From Planctomycetaceae bacterium (GTDB taxonomy: Bacteria; Planctomycetota; UBA1135; GCA-002686595), in contig WGMC01000006.1 in assembly GCA_016125265.1 (NCBI GenBank), positions 186,001 to 250,000 on the forward strand: a stretch of DNA of 64,000 nucleotides, written 5' to 3'. Positions 1 through 9,748 of the stretch are shown here, one piece after another. Every line of letters starts with the position of its first letter. Within the stretch, counting starts at the first letter, position 1. The translations under genes and the position numbers were made by a program. Below the pieces are notes generated by a model, which made no database searches, was not told where the DNA came from, and saw only the letters and a list, made by a program, of their open reading frames with translations.

Positions 1-66
1 GCCACGGTGCCAAGGCCTTGGGAGCCCCATTTCGGGGCCTGGGCGGGGCGCGGGGGCCGCGCGTGT

Positions 67-86
67 CCCCGGGCGCTTTCCCGGGG
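67..86 (-). terminator. stem-loop downstream of the pyrophosphatase gene
   Basis: Inverted repeat CCCCGGG / CCCGGGG with a 6-nt loop (7-bp stem), about 75 bp beyond the stop of the leftward pyrophosphatase gene. No U-tract follows in the leftward direction, so intrinsic termination is doubtful. I see no gene in bases 1-160. Confidence 0.3.
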
Positions 87-160
87 GCAACGGACGGCCC
101 GCGACCGCGTGCGCAGGGCGCGGCGGGCCCCTCACCGCGGGAGGGCGCCCGCCACCTCGG

Positions 161-2206
161 TCAGATGAACCAGGGCAGGAAGACCAGGGCCACGACCGTC
201 ATCAGCTTGATGAGGATGTTGATCGAGGGACCCGACGTGTCCTTGAAGGGGTCACCGACGGTGTCGCCGACCACCGCGGCCTTGTGAGCCGGGGAGCCCT
301 TGCCGCCGTGCGAACCCTTCTCGATCAGCTTCTTGGCGTTGTCCCAAGCGCCGCCGGCGTTGGCCATGAAGATGGCCATCATCACGCCCGTCACCAGGGC
401 ACCCGCCAGCAGGCCGCCGAGGGCCTCGGCGCTGTAGAAGCCGACGGCGATCGGCGCGATCACGGCGAGCATGCCGGGCAGGATCATCTGCTTCAGCGAG
501 CCGGCCGTCGAGATCGCCACGCAGCGCGCGGCGTCGGGGGGCGTCTTGCCCTCCATGATGCCGGGGATCTCGCGGAACTGGCGGCGCACTTCCTCGACCA
601 TCTTGTTCGCCGCGTTGCCGACGGCGCGCATGGTCCACGCGCTGAACACGAACGGCAGGATGCCGCCGAGCAGGAGCCCGACGATCACCGGCGTGGTGTT
701 GATGTTCAGCACCAAGTCCACACCGTCGCCGAGCAGGTCACCGGCGCGCGCGCAGAACGCGTTGAAGAGGGCGAGGGCCGTCAGAGCCGCCGAGCCAATC
801 GCAAAACCCTTGCCGATGGCCGCCGTGGTGTTGCCCACCGCGTCGAGGGCGTCCGTGCGCTGGCGGATCTCTTTGGGCATCTCGGCCATCTCGGCCAGAC
901 CACCGGCGTTGTCCGCGACCGGCCCGTAGGCGTCGATGCCGAGCGAGATACCGAGCGTCGAAAGCATGCCGACCGCCGCGATGGCGACGCCGTACACGCC
1001 GGCCATCTGGTAGGCGACGAGGATGCCGCCGATGATCAAGAGCACCGGGATCGCCACCGATTCCATGCCCGTCGCCAGGCCGTGGATGATGTTCGTGGCG
1101 GCGCCGGTGTTCGACTGCTGGGCGATGTTCTTGACCGGACGGGTTTCCGTCGAGGTGTAGTACTCGGTCACCTTGCCGATGGCCACGCCGACGGCGAGAC
1201 CCGACACGATGGCCCAGAAGAGGCCCATGCCCGTCAAGCCCACGGGGAAGGCGAGCGGCCCGTTCGTCAGCCACCAGGCCGCGCCGACCAGAAGGATCGA
1301 AGCGATCAAGAGGCCGCGGAAAAGGGCGGTGTGCAGCCCGTGTTCGTCCTTCGCCTTCACGAAGAAGGTGCCGACGATCGACGCCACGATGCCGAGGCCG
1401 GCGATGCCGAGCGGCAGCATGATCAGGCCGACCATGTTCGGGTCGTCCTTGTAGAGGAACGCGCCGAGCGTCATGGCGGCGATGATCGAACCCACGTAGG
1501 ACTCGAACAGGTCCGCGCCCATGCCCGCCACGTCGCCGACGTTGTCACCGACGTTGTCGGCGATCGTCGCGGGGTTCCGGGGATCGTCCTCGGGGATGCC
1601 CGCTTCCACCTTGCCCACCAGGTCGGCGCCCACGTCGGCCGCCTTGGTGAAGATGCCGCCGCCCACACGCGCGAACAGCGCGATCGACGACGCGCCGAAG
1701 CTGAAGCCCAGCACTTGCTCGAGCACCTTGGAAGAGAAGTCCGTGCCGCCCGAGTAGGCCCACGTGAAGCCGACGATGCCCAGGAGAGCGAGGCCCACCA
1801 CGCTCATGCCCATGACCGTGCCCGAGTCGAAGGCGACGCGCAGCGCGTCCTGCAGACCCTTCGTCGCCGCCTGGGTGGTGCGCACCGCGGCGCGGGTCGC
1901 CGTGTGCATGCCGAAGTAGCCGGCGATCGCCGAAGCCGCGGCGCCCGCGACGAACGACATCGCCGTGCGCGCTCCGAGCCCCTGTTCTTCGCTCGACAGT
2001 CCGATGGCGATCGCCACGAGGACCACGAAAACGGCCAGGTACGTGTACTCGGCCTTCAAGAACGCCGCGGCGCCGTCTTGCACGAGTTTGGAGATGGCCT
2101 GCATCCGGGCGGTACCGGCGTCCTGGCGCATGATCTTCGCGTACAGCACGAGCGCGAAGACGATCGCGACCAGGCTGAGCACGCCTGCGATCGGGAGGAA
2201 ATTCAT
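161..2206 (-). CDS. hppA: K+-dependent membrane-bound pyrophosphatase (ion pump)
   Basis: A 681-residue integral membrane pyrophosphatase that couples PPi hydrolysis to H+ and/or Na+ export across the inner membrane. Hydrophobic helices run along the whole length. The PPi/Mg-binding block ([11 protein letters not shown]...[20 protein letters not shown], residues about 191-225) is intact, as is the second acidic block around [14 protein letters not shown] (about 423-436). The signature [10 protein letters not shown] (458-467) has Ala and Gly where K+-independent enzymes have Lys and Thr, so this belongs to the K+-dependent class. That class includes H+, Na+ and dual pumps, and I cannot tell which ion from sequence alone. 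I chose the ATG at 2206 because the frame upstream of it is arginine/proline-rich and unlike a membrane protein. A TACAAC hexamer at 2223-2228 (minus strand) lies 16 nt before the ATG and there is no clear Shine-Dalgarno sequence. Bases 2207-2517 hold nothing else I recognise. Confidence 0.96.
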   Translation of the reverse strand: MNFLPIAGVLSLVAIVFALVLYAKIMRQDAGTARMQAISKLVQDGAAAFLKAEYTYLAVFVVLVAIAIGLSSEEQGLGARTAMSFVAGAAASAIAGYFGMHTATRAAVRTTQAATKGLQDALRVAFDSGTVMGMSVVGLALLGIVGFTWAYSGGTDFSSKVLEQVLGFSFGASSIALFARVGGGIFTKAADVGADLVGKVEAGIPEDDPRNPATIADNVGDNVGDVAGMGADLFESYVGSIIAAMTLGAFLYKDDPNMVGLIMLPLGIAGLGIVASIVGTFFVKAKDEHGLHTALFRGLLIASILLVGAAWWLTNGPLAFPVGLTGMGLFWAIVSGLAVGVAIGKVTEYYTSTETRPVKNIAQQSNTGAATNIIHGLATGMESVAIPVLLIIGGILVAYQMAGVYGVAIAAVGMLSTLGISLGIDAYGPVADNAGGLAEMAEMPKEIRQRTDALDAVGNTTAAIGKGFAIGSAALTALALFNAFCARAGDLLGDGVDLVLNINTTPVIVGLLLGGILPFVFSAWTMRAVGNAANKMVEEVRRQFREIPGIMEGKTPPDAARCVAISTAGSLKQMILPGMLAVIAPIAVGFYSAEALGGLLAGALVTGVMMAIFMANAGGAWDNAKKLIEKGSHGGKGSPAHKAAVVGDTVGDPFKDTSGPSINILIKLMTVVALVFLPWFI

Positions 2207-2517
2207 GGGGGGGTGGAGGGTCGTTGTAGGCCCCTTGGCCCGGTCCTGCCCTTGGGCCTGTTGGGCGCGGGGGCCGGCGAGGCGCAGAGGCGGTTTGGGG
2301 GGGCGGGTGGGGAGCAGTCGAAAGCGGTCTTGGGAGCGGGACGCCCCGAGACGCGAGGGGAAAAGAATACGGCCCGCGCTGGCGGGCTCCAAGGAAGCGG
2401 CAGCGGCAGCGGGGCAGCGACCCCCGCGGACTCGGGACGGAGTGGGCGTCCGGCGGTCGGCCGCGCGCGGTTCCGGCCTCGGTCGAGGAACCCCGGGCAC
2501 AGCTCCGGGGCCGCGGG

Positions 2518-3300
2518 TCAGGGCCTGTGGTCGGGAGCCTCGGACGTCGGCGGGTCGGTCGTCCGCGAGGGCGAGAACTCCGCCATGGCCCGGGCCCGGG
2601 CCGCGGCCCGGTCCGCCGCCCGCGTGGCGGCCCAGGCGGTCCGCGCCACCCGGGTCAGGGCCCTGGCATGGGCGATGCGGCGGTGGCGCCTCCAGCGCAC
2701 CCAGCGGCCCCGGAAGACGATCACGAAGAGGAGCACCAGGACCAGGAAGGCCAGGATCAGGTTGAGGCCCTCGACCGAGCGGTCGAGGCGCTCGACATTC
2801 TCCGCGAACACGTACCCAAGGTGCAGCACGATCGGCACCTGGATCGCCGCGCCGATGCAGTCGAGCAGGAGCCAGCGCCAATAGGGCATCCGCATCGTGC
2901 CCGCCATGAAGTACCCCGGCCAGCGCAGCCCCGGCACGAAGCGGCAACTGAAGGTGGCCCAGTTGCCGTGCTCGCGGAAACGCCGCTCGAGGCGCGCGAA
3001 CGTGCGCTCGTTGATGAGGCGCTTGAAGAAGCGATTTTGCAGCGCCGACTTGCCGTAAAGCCGTCCCGTGGTGAACGGGATCACGTCTCCCGCGATCACA
3101 CCCGCATAGACGGCCAGCAGGATCGGCACGTACTGCACCTGACCCTGGTGCAGGAGGAGACCCGAGCCGAGGATAGTCAACTCCTCCGGCAGCGGCACGC
3201 CGAAGCCGCACACGAACAACATCCCGAACGCGCCGAGGTACGTGTACTCGGCGACCATGTGCTGCGCGAACGCTTCGAGTGCTGCGATCCAGTCGGCCAT
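2518..3300 (-). CDS. DedA-family membrane protein (SNARE-associated/VTT type)
   Basis: A 260-residue membrane protein of the DedA family, implicated in undecaprenyl-phosphate or phospholipid flipping and proton-dependent membrane homeostasis. Visible family marks are the re-entrant segment with GFGVPLPEE (about 32-40), the G-x-x-x-G-D-x-x-x-F/Y stretch near 67-80, and the [18 protein letters not shown] block (about 119-133) with its conserved Arg and Pro-Gly. The C-terminal 60 residues are Arg/Ala-rich, outside the conserved domain, and probably cytoplasmic. The gene is divergent from hemB. On its own strand TAGGAT (3323-3328) lies 22 nt before the ATG and may be its -10 element. Substrate is not predictable from sequence. 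Confidence 0.88.
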   Translation of the reverse strand: MADWIAALEAFAQHMVAEYTYLGAFGMLFVCGFGVPLPEELTILGSGLLLHQGQVQYVPILLAVYAGVIAGDVIPFTTGRLYGKSALQNRFFKRLINERTFARLERRFREHGNWATFSCRFVPGLRWPGYFMAGTMRMPYWRWLLLDCIGAAIQVPIVLHLGYVFAENVERLDRSVEGLNLILAFLVLVLLFVIVFRGRWVRWRRHRRIAHARALTRVARTAWAATRAADRAAARARAMAEFSPSRTTDPPTSEAPDHRP

Positions 3301-3451
3301 GGGGTTTTGGCGGGGCGTCCCGATCCTAGCAGTGGGGCCGGTGCCGCCGATCGGGAACCGGCCGATCGCAGGGGCCGGAGCCCGGAACGGCGGGCGAGGT
3401 CGCTGCTAGGGGCAGTCGCTACCATGCCTTCGGCACCCACCGAGCCAACCC

Positions 3452-4426
<975 letters not shown>

Positions 4427-4552
4427 CCTCGAGCCGCGGGGACCGCCCGCGGGATTGACGGTAAGGTCGCGCCTCCTTGTTCGGCCCTTGAACCTCTCCG
4501 CCGATGCTCAGGCGCCCGATCGGACGCGTCCCGCTTCCGCCGTGGCACCACC

Positions 4553-6325
4553 ATGAGCGAACGCACCCTCTCGGACTGGGACACTGGCGGCCCCACACAG
4601 CACTCCGTTGGCGCGCCGACCCCGCGCGGCGAACGACGCCTGCGCGCCCTCCTGCGGCTGCGGCGCGCCGCCGAACTCCGTTCCCGCCGCGCGGTTCTCT
4701 TCGAGCTGCAATCCGGACTGCACCTGGCCGAACGCGAGCTCCCGCCGCGCGCCGCGCCCGAGTTGCTCGCGGTGTTGCCGGCCGCGGGGGCGCTGTGTGT
4801 GCTCGGCGACGGCGCGCTCGGCACCACCGCCGCCGCACGGCTCTTCGCCCTGGTGCGCCAGGGACGGCCGGATGCCGTGCTGCTCGCGCCCGATCCCGAC
4901 GGCGCGACCCGCCGGCGCGGAGGCTGGATCGCCGCCTGGGTCGGCCCGAGGGGCTGGGTCGTCCAACGCACACAGGATCCCAAATCCAAGGTCGCGCGTG
5001 TGGTGGCCGAGGGCCGCACCCTCGTGCTCCTCGCCGCGCCGCCGCGCACCCACGAGTTGGCCGTGCGCCGCGCCGACGGCCGCCTGCATCCCCTCACCGC
5101 CCAACTGGCAGCCGCCAGCGGCGCGCCGCTCGTGCCCGTGCACCTCGCAGCCACGGGTTACCGCTTCTCCCTGAAGCGCGGCCGCCGCCGCGCCGCCGCG
5201 ACGACGTGGCACCTGCGTGTCGGACGCCCGCTGGCGCCCGCGCGTCTCGCGCACCTCTTCGACGGCGGGCGTCTCCTCGATTACCTGCGCCTGCGCCTCT
5301 TCGCCCTGGGCTTTTCGGGAGCAGCGGCGCGCCGCCGCGCGCGCGGCGCGTGGACCGGTTGGCTCGTGCGCCCGCGCGCTGCCCTTGCGCCCGTGCCGGC
5401 CGCGGACGTGCCCGAGCGCCTCGAGGACGAGTTGGCCCGCCTCCCCACCGAGCAGCGCCTGGTCGAGCAGGGCTCGTTGGTCGTCTACCTCTTCCGCGCC
5501 GACGAAGCACCGCGGACGTTGCGCGAAGTGGGCCGCCTGCGCGAGATCGCCTTCCGCGCCGTCGGCGAGGGTTCGGGGCTGAGCCTCGACCTGGACCGCT
5601 TCGATCGCTTCTACCACCACCTGATCGTGTGGGACCGCGAAGCGCGGGTCCTCGTCGGCGCGTACCGCCTGGCGGGCACGGACGAAGTGCTGGCGCACTC
5701 CGGGCTGGCGGGCCTCTACACGCGCACGCTGTTCCACTTCGACGAATCGCTGGTGAATGCACTCGGGCCGGCGCTCGAACTGGGCCGCTCGTTCGTGCGC
5801 CCGGAGTACCAGCGCACCTACGCGCCACTACTCCTGCTGTGGCGCGGCATCGGCGCGTACCTGGTGGCGAATCCGCGCTACCGCCGCCTCTTCGGTGCGG
5901 TCAGCATCACGGACCACTACCAACCGCTGTCGCAGGCGCTGATGGTGCAGTACCTGCGCACGCACCGCCTGTCCGAGGAGCTCGCGCCGCGTGTGGCCTC
6001 GCTTCGGCCGTTCCCGAGCGGCGGTCGTCGTCTCGGCGGTGTGGGCCGCGACCTGTGGGAGGCTTCGCTCTCGCTCGGCGACGTCGAAGAACTTTCGGGT
6101 CTCGTCTCCGACATCGAGGGCGATCGCAAGGGGGTGCCCGTGCTCTTGCGCGAGTACTTGAAGCTCGGCGGGCGTGTCCTCGGCTTCAACGTGGATGCGA
6201 GTTTCTCCGACGTGCTCGACGCCCTGGTGGTGATCGAGCTCGAAGCGACCGATCCGCGGGTCCTGCGCCGTTACCTCGGCGACGATGGACTGGCTTCGTT
6301 CCTCGCGGCTGACGCGCGCGCGTAG
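4553..6325 (+). CDS. two-domain acyltransferase: degenerate PlsC-like N-domain plus OlsB/hemolysin-like GNAT C-domain
   Basis: A 590-residue protein. The C-terminal half (about 310-470) matches the GNAT-type N-acyltransferases of the OlsB/putative hemolysin group that acylate an amino group with acyl-ACP. Visible marks are VYLFRADEAP, FDRFYHHLIVWD, GAYRLAGTDEVL, ELGRSFVRPEYQRTYAPLLLLWRGIGAYL and GAVSITDHYQP. The N-terminal 280 residues have the layout of a lysophosphatidic-acid-type acyltransferase (GAPLVPVHLAATGYRFSLK resembles its fourth block). However, the catalytic HX4D motif is not visible where expected (VLGDGALGTTAAARLF), nor is the FPEG block. Domain order resembles bifunctional OlsF ornithine-lipid synthases, but the O-acylating half may be inactive. 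Ornithine or another aminolipid is the likely product, by inference. The last approximately 100 residues are another small globular part. Confidence 0.75.
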   Translation: MSERTLSDWDTGGPTQHSVGAPTPRGERRLRALLRLRRAAELRSRRAVLFELQSGLHLAERELPPRAAPELLAVLPAAGALCVLGDGALGTTAAARLFALVRQGRPDAVLLAPDPDGATRRRGGWIAAWVGPRGWVVQRTQDPKSKVARVVAEGRTLVLLAAPPRTHELAVRRADGRLHPLTAQLAAASGAPLVPVHLAATGYRFSLKRGRRRAAATTWHLRVGRPLAPARLAHLFDGGRLLDYLRLRLFALGFSGAAARRRARGAWTGWLVRPRAALAPVPAADVPERLEDELARLPTEQRLVEQGSLVVYLFRADEAPRTLREVGRLREIAFRAVGEGSGLSLDLDRFDRFYHHLIVWDREARVLVGAYRLAGTDEVLAHSGLAGLYTRTLFHFDESLVNALGPALELGRSFVRPEYQRTYAPLLLLWRGIGAYLVANPRYRRLFGAVSITDHYQPLSQALMVQYLRTHRLSEELAPRVASLRPFPSGGRRLGGVGRDLWEASLSLGDVEELSGLVSDIEGDRKGVPVLLREYLKLGGRVLGFNVDASFSDVLDALVVIELEATDPRVLRRYLGDDGLASFLAADARA

Positions 6326-6370
6326 AGACGCGGCTTCGTGCACGGAGAGGGGGGCCCGGTCGGGCGTCCG

Positions 6371-6967
6371 TCAGCGGCCGTCGATCGGGCCCCCCCGCTC
6401 CTGGGATCGTGTGCGGCAGTGTTGCGCGGCATCGGCGCCGCGGTGGTCGCCGAGTTCGGACGCGCGCTCGAACCAACGGGCCGCCTCGAGCCACAGTTCG
6501 GCCGCGCCGCCGGGCCAGGTCGGCGGCGGTTCCGACTCGGCCTGGACGAGGAGCAGCGCGCCGGTCGCGAAGGCGACACGCGCCGGCTGCCGCGCGCGTT
6601 CGACACCGAGCCGCGCCGACGCCAGCGCCCCTTCGATCCAACGCGCCCGGACCGCGGGATCCGCCTCCCGCACCGCCGACGCCAGGTAGAGCCCCTGGCG
6701 CTCCACGGCCAGGACCCAGAGGGCCGTGGCGTCGGGCTGCAACTCGAGCGCGCGCGCCAGCGACTCGAATCCGAGGCCCGTCCGACCGCGGGTGAACTGC
6801 CCCTCGGCGCGCACACGCTCGCGCGCCGCCAGCGCGGCCGAGAGCGGCGCCAGGATGCGACCTAGGGCGTGTTCCGAGCCGCCCGGCAGCGCCGGCGGAG
6901 GTGCCGGAGGCCAAGCGCTCGCCGCAAACGCGAGCGCCGCGAGGCAGACGAGCCCCGTGGGCCGCAT
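6371..6967 (-). CDS. small exported helical protein, last gene of an ABC-type operon
   Basis: A 198-residue protein with an N-terminal signal-like segment (MRPTGLVCLAALAFAASAWP). The mature part is Ala/Arg-rich and looks like helical hairpins: LARALELQPDATALWVLAVERQGLYLA resembles a TPR helix pair, as does AAELWLEAARWFERASELGDH near the C-terminus. TPR proteins bind partner proteins, but no partner can be named. I chose the ATG at 6967, which lies 12 bp after the stop of the permease gene. This makes it the third gene of a leftward operon with the ATPase and permease. It converges with the acyltransferase gene, leaving 45 bp between the stops; a short GCCCG/CGGGC repeat is at 6354-6365. Confidence 0.6.
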   Translation of the reverse strand: MRPTGLVCLAALAFAASAWPPAPPPALPGGSEHALGRILAPLSAALAARERVRAEGQFTRGRTGLGFESLARALELQPDATALWVLAVERQGLYLASAVREADPAVRARWIEGALASARLGVERARQPARVAFATGALLLVQAESEPPPTWPGGAAELWLEAARWFERASELGDHRGADAAQHCRTRSQERGGPIDGR

Positions 6968-6978
6968 CCACGCGCCGC

Positions 6979-8073
6979 TCACCGCCTGCCTCCCGGATCC
7001 GCGAGCCGCCCGGCCGCGACCACCGCGGCGATCCCTGCGAGCACCACGAGCGGCAGCCATTCGAGGGCCCCTGGCGCCCGGGGCGCGAGGCCCTGGGCGA
7101 GGGTCCCCTGCGCGGCGAACAATCCCGCACCGGCGATCGGCAGGCGCAGGATGAGCGCCGCGAGCGCCAGACTCGCCGCGGCTCCCACCGCGAACGGGGC
7201 CCAGAGGACACGCGCGCCCAACGAGGCCAGCGCACCGAAGAGCAGCGCCGCCGCGGCCCCGTGCAACGCGAGCGAACGCGCGGCGCCCCAGCGACCGGTC
7301 GTCGGCGCCTCGAACTGCAGCCCGTCCTCGGCGAGGGCGACGGGCGCACCGGGTCCGCGCCGCAGCAGCGCCAGCTCGAGCGCTCCCGCGCCGGCCGGCA
7401 CTTCGATCGGCGCGACGACGCGCTCCACCACACGCAGTTCGCGCCGAATCCACGGGCCAGGTTCTTCGCCCACACCGACGCGGCGCAAGCCGAGTGCGAT
7501 GGCCGCCGCGAAACCGTCGCCGGGCAGGGCGAACAGCTCCGCGGAGAGGTGTGTGCCCGTGGGTAGGGGGCCCGGGTCCGGCAGTTGGATCGAGAGCCCC
7601 TCCGCCTCGCGCACCAGGATCTGCACGGGGTTCGAGAACGCCGCGAACTCGCGCCAGGCCAGCGGAGTTTCGCCGCGCCATTCCACCGCGCACGCCGCGA
7701 GTCCAAAGGCCAGCGTGCCCGCCGCCGCGTAACCCGCGAGATCCGCCGCGGCCGCGACGCGCCGGTCGATCGGCGCGGCGCGGCGCACGCGGTCCTCAGC
7801 CGCGGCGCGGCGCGCGAGCAGACGCTCCAGCGCGATTCCGAGTGCGGCCCCGAGCACGAGCACGACGAGGCCGAACTCCCGCGCGCGCGCGGCGCCGCCG
7901 AAGTCCCGCGCCGCGGTCGCTTCCGGCGCGAAGACGCCGCGCGGCGCGTCGCCGGCGAGCAGCGCGAAGAGGGCCAGCACGAGGAGCGCCACCGCGAGCG
8001 GACCCGCCGTGCGCCGGGCCGCCAACAGGAACAGCGCCAGCGCGCCCCGCGCGTCGTTCCGGGCGTCGGTCAC
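6979..8073 (-). CDS. ABC-2-like multi-pass membrane protein, putative permease partner
   Basis: A 364-residue membrane protein with hydrophobic segments near 13-50, 67-85, 112-130 and four more in the C-terminal third. A soluble extracytoplasmic part of about 110 residues (FSNPVQILVREAEGLSIQLPDPG onward) lies in the middle. Start: GTG at 8073, overlapping the TGA of the upstream ATPase gene as GTGA. The ATG frames further upstream run through the ATPase gene and are Arg/Pro-rich nonsense. The position directly behind an ABC ATPase makes it the likely membrane subunit of that transporter, although I recognise no named permease family. The gene's role (export of a polymer or lipoprotein, or mechanical work as in Gld-type systems) is inference. 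Confidence 0.65.
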   Translation of the reverse strand: MTDARNDARGALALFLLAARRTAGPLAVALLVLALFALLAGDAPRGVFAPEATAARDFGGAARAREFGLVVLVLGAALGIALERLLARRAAAEDRVRRAAPIDRRVAAAADLAGYAAAGTLAFGLAACAVEWRGETPLAWREFAAFSNPVQILVREAEGLSIQLPDPGPLPTGTHLSAELFALPGDGFAAAIALGLRRVGVGEEPGPWIRRELRVVERVVAPIEVPAGAGALELALLRRGPGAPVALAEDGLQFEAPTTGRWGAARSLALHGAAAALLFGALASLGARVLWAPFAVGAAASLALAALILRLPIAGAGLFAAQGTLAQGLAPRAPGALEWLPLVVLAGIAAVVAAGRLADPGGRR

Positions 8074-8945
8074 GGGAGGTCGGGGCCTCGGGCTTGGTCC
8101 GAGGCGTTCGAAGTCCCCGGGCCCAGGTCGAGCAGCGCAGGCGCCGCGGGACGCACACCGAGCAGTTCGACGTCGCCCAGGCGCCGGCGGAGCTCCGCCT
8201 CGGGCAGTGGCTCCTTCGTGCGCAGTTCCACCTCCACGTGCCGCGCGGACCCCGCAAACGCGGCGCTGGGGCCCTCCGCGACGAGCCGTCCCGTCTGCAG
8301 TTGGGCCAGGCGATCGGCGGTGCCAAAGAGGTCCGCCGGCCTGTGGGAGCACACGACTGCACTGGCCCCGCGCGCGCGCACGTCGCGGAGCCAATCGCCG
8401 AGCACATCGAGCCCCGGCGCGTCGAGCCCCACCGTGGGTTCGTCGAGGAGCACCAGATCCGGCCCGTGCGCGAAGGCCTGGGCCAGTCCGAAGCGCCGGC
8501 GCTGGCCACTGGAACAGCGCCCGAGCGGCCGGGCCCGCTCCGCCCCGAGGCCCGCCCGTTCGAGGGCCTCACCCGCCGTCCGCCGCGCCTGGGCCCGGCC
8601 AAAACCGCGCAGGGCGAGCAGCAGCTCGAGGGCCGCCGCCAGCGCCAACTCCGGCGGCCACGGCGATCCCTCCGGCAGGTAACCAACCCGCGCCCGGGCG
8701 TCGGGCCGGTGGGCGGGTTCGCCGAAGACGTTGGCTCTGCCCCGGTCCGGCCGTTCGATCCCCGCCAGGAGGCGCAGGAGGGTGCTCTTCCCCGAACCGT
8801 TGGCGCCCACCAGGCCCAGGAACTGGCCCTCGTCGAGCGCCAGCGTGACCTCGGTCAGCGCGGGCCTCGGGCGCAGCCAAAAGCCTGTCCGGTACGAGCG
8901 GCCCGCGGCGACGAGTTCGAAGGCCCGTTGGGGAGGGGTGCGCAC
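8070..8945 (-). CDS. ABC transporter ATP-binding protein (ABC-2 type)
   Basis: A 291-residue nucleotide-binding subunit. Walker A is VGANGSGKST, the signature loop is a variant (RCSSGQRRRFGLAQA in place of LSGGQ), Walker B is PDLVLLDEPTVGLD, and the switch histidine is in VVCSHRPADL. The last 80 residues form the extra C-terminal part often seen in ABC-2 exporters. The frame is open upstream to 9176, but that part overlaps the divergent FHA gene and its promoter, so I place the start at GTG 8945 (RTPPQRAFELVAAG). A TTG slightly further upstream is also possible. It overlaps the downstream permease gene by 4 bp, so the two are probably translationally coupled. Confidence 0.85.
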   Translation of the reverse strand: MRTPPQRAFELVAAGRSYRTGFWLRPRPALTEVTLALDEGQFLGLVGANGSGKSTLLRLLAGIERPDRGRANVFGEPAHRPDARARVGYLPEGSPWPPELALAAALELLLALRGFGRAQARRTAGEALERAGLGAERARPLGRCSSGQRRRFGLAQAFAHGPDLVLLDEPTVGLDAPGLDVLGDWLRDVRARGASAVVCSHRPADLFGTADRLAQLQTGRLVAEGPSAAFAGSARHVEVELRTKEPLPEAELRRRLGDVELLGVRPAAPALLDLGPGTSNASDQARGPDLP

Positions 8946-9028
8946 GCCCAAGAGCCTGCACCCTTGTGGGCTCCGCCACAACAGCGTGTCGCCCGGCAGA
9001 ATGCGCGCGCGCTCTGGCCGGGCTCTTC

Positions 9029-9034
9029 TGTAGT
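9029..9034 (+). promoter_or_regulatory. putative -10 element of the FHA gene
   Basis: The hexamer TGTAGT ends 10 nt before the ATG of the FHA gene, and no Shine-Dalgarno sequence lies between. This fits a nearly leaderless transcript and is one of a series in this window. No convincing -35 box. Confidence 0.3.
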
Positions 9035-9044
9035 CTCGCGGGCC

Positions 9045-9698
9045 ATGGTGTGGGAACTGGTCGTGCGCGGGCCCGAGGGGCCCCTGGCGAAGGCCGTGGT
9101 GGGCGCGGGCGCCCGCTTGGGCCGGGCACCGAACATGGACCTGGTCTTGAACCACGCCTCCGTCAGCCGTGTGCACGCCCGCGTGGAGGAACGCGACGGG
9201 CGGCTCTGGGTGGTGGACACGGCGTCGCGCAACGGCCTGATGTTGGCCGGCCGACGTGTCGACGCCGTGCGTTTCGAGGACGGCCAGGAGTTTGGCATCG
9301 GCGAGTTGCTCGTGCGGGTGCAGCGTGTCGCCGCGGTGAGGAGCGCCGATGGGCCGCTCGAGTTCGCGGAGGACGTCAAGTCGCTGCTCGAGCGCACCAC
9401 CTACCGCCAGGCCGCGGGGCCGCTGCTCGAGGACGCGGCGCTCGAGGACCCGGCCGCCATCGAGTTGTCCGGCCCCACAACACCAAAGCCCGCACCAAAG
9501 GCCGAGGCCGCGGGCCCGAGCGTGCTCGATCGCCGGGCGGCCCTGGCGCAGCCGAAGCGCTCCGCGGGCATCTTCTCCGGCGACCTCGCGCAGCAGCCGC
9601 TCTGGGTGCGCGCGCTGGCGTTCGTGCTGGTGCCCGCGGTGCTGGTGGGAGCCGTCATCGGCGCCTTCCAGTTGGCGGCATTCCTGCGCGGCGGCTGA
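9045..9698 (+). CDS. FHA-domain protein with a C-terminal membrane anchor
   Basis: A 217-residue protein. Residues about 18-90 form a forkhead-associated domain, which binds phosphothreonine. The marks are LGRAPNMDLVLNHASVSRVHARVE (the Gly-Arg, Ser-x-x-His and Arg contacts) and DTASRNGLMLAGRRV (the Asn-Gly turn). A linker rich in Ala, Pro and Lys follows, then one transmembrane helix near 188-212 (LWVRALAFVLVPAVLVGAVIGAF) ending FLRGG. It is therefore predicted to be a tail-anchored cytoplasmic phosphopeptide sensor. It is divergent from the ABC operon and may work with it or with the Ser/Thr kinase encoded at 33 kb; neither is shown by sequence. Start: the ATG preceded by the -10-like hexamer. 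Confidence 0.88.
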   Translation: MVWELVVRGPEGPLAKAVVGAGARLGRAPNMDLVLNHASVSRVHARVEERDGRLWVVDTASRNGLMLAGRRVDAVRFEDGQEFGIGELLVRVQRVAAVRSADGPLEFAEDVKSLLERTTYRQAAGPLLEDAALEDPAAIELSGPTTPKPAPKAEAAGPSVLDRRAALAQPKRSAGIFSGDLAQQPLWVRALAFVLVPAVLVGAVIGAFQLAAFLRGG

Positions 9699-9700
9699 AT

Positions 9701-9722
9701 CCGTGCCGCGCCGCGGTCACGG
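9701..9722. terminator. stem-loop between convergent genes
   Basis: CCGTG-CCGCG pairs with CGCGG-t-CACGG (one bulged base), 3 bp after the FHA stop and ahead of the convergent beta-helix gene. No long U-tract in either direction. Confidence 0.4.
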
Positions 9723-9748
9723 AGAGCCCCGTGCCCGCACCTCCCCAC

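Noticed and set aside
4455-4483. TTGACG as a -35 box for the acyltransferase gene
   Set aside because: The hexamer 17 bp downstream (TGTTCG) is not a plausible -10 box.
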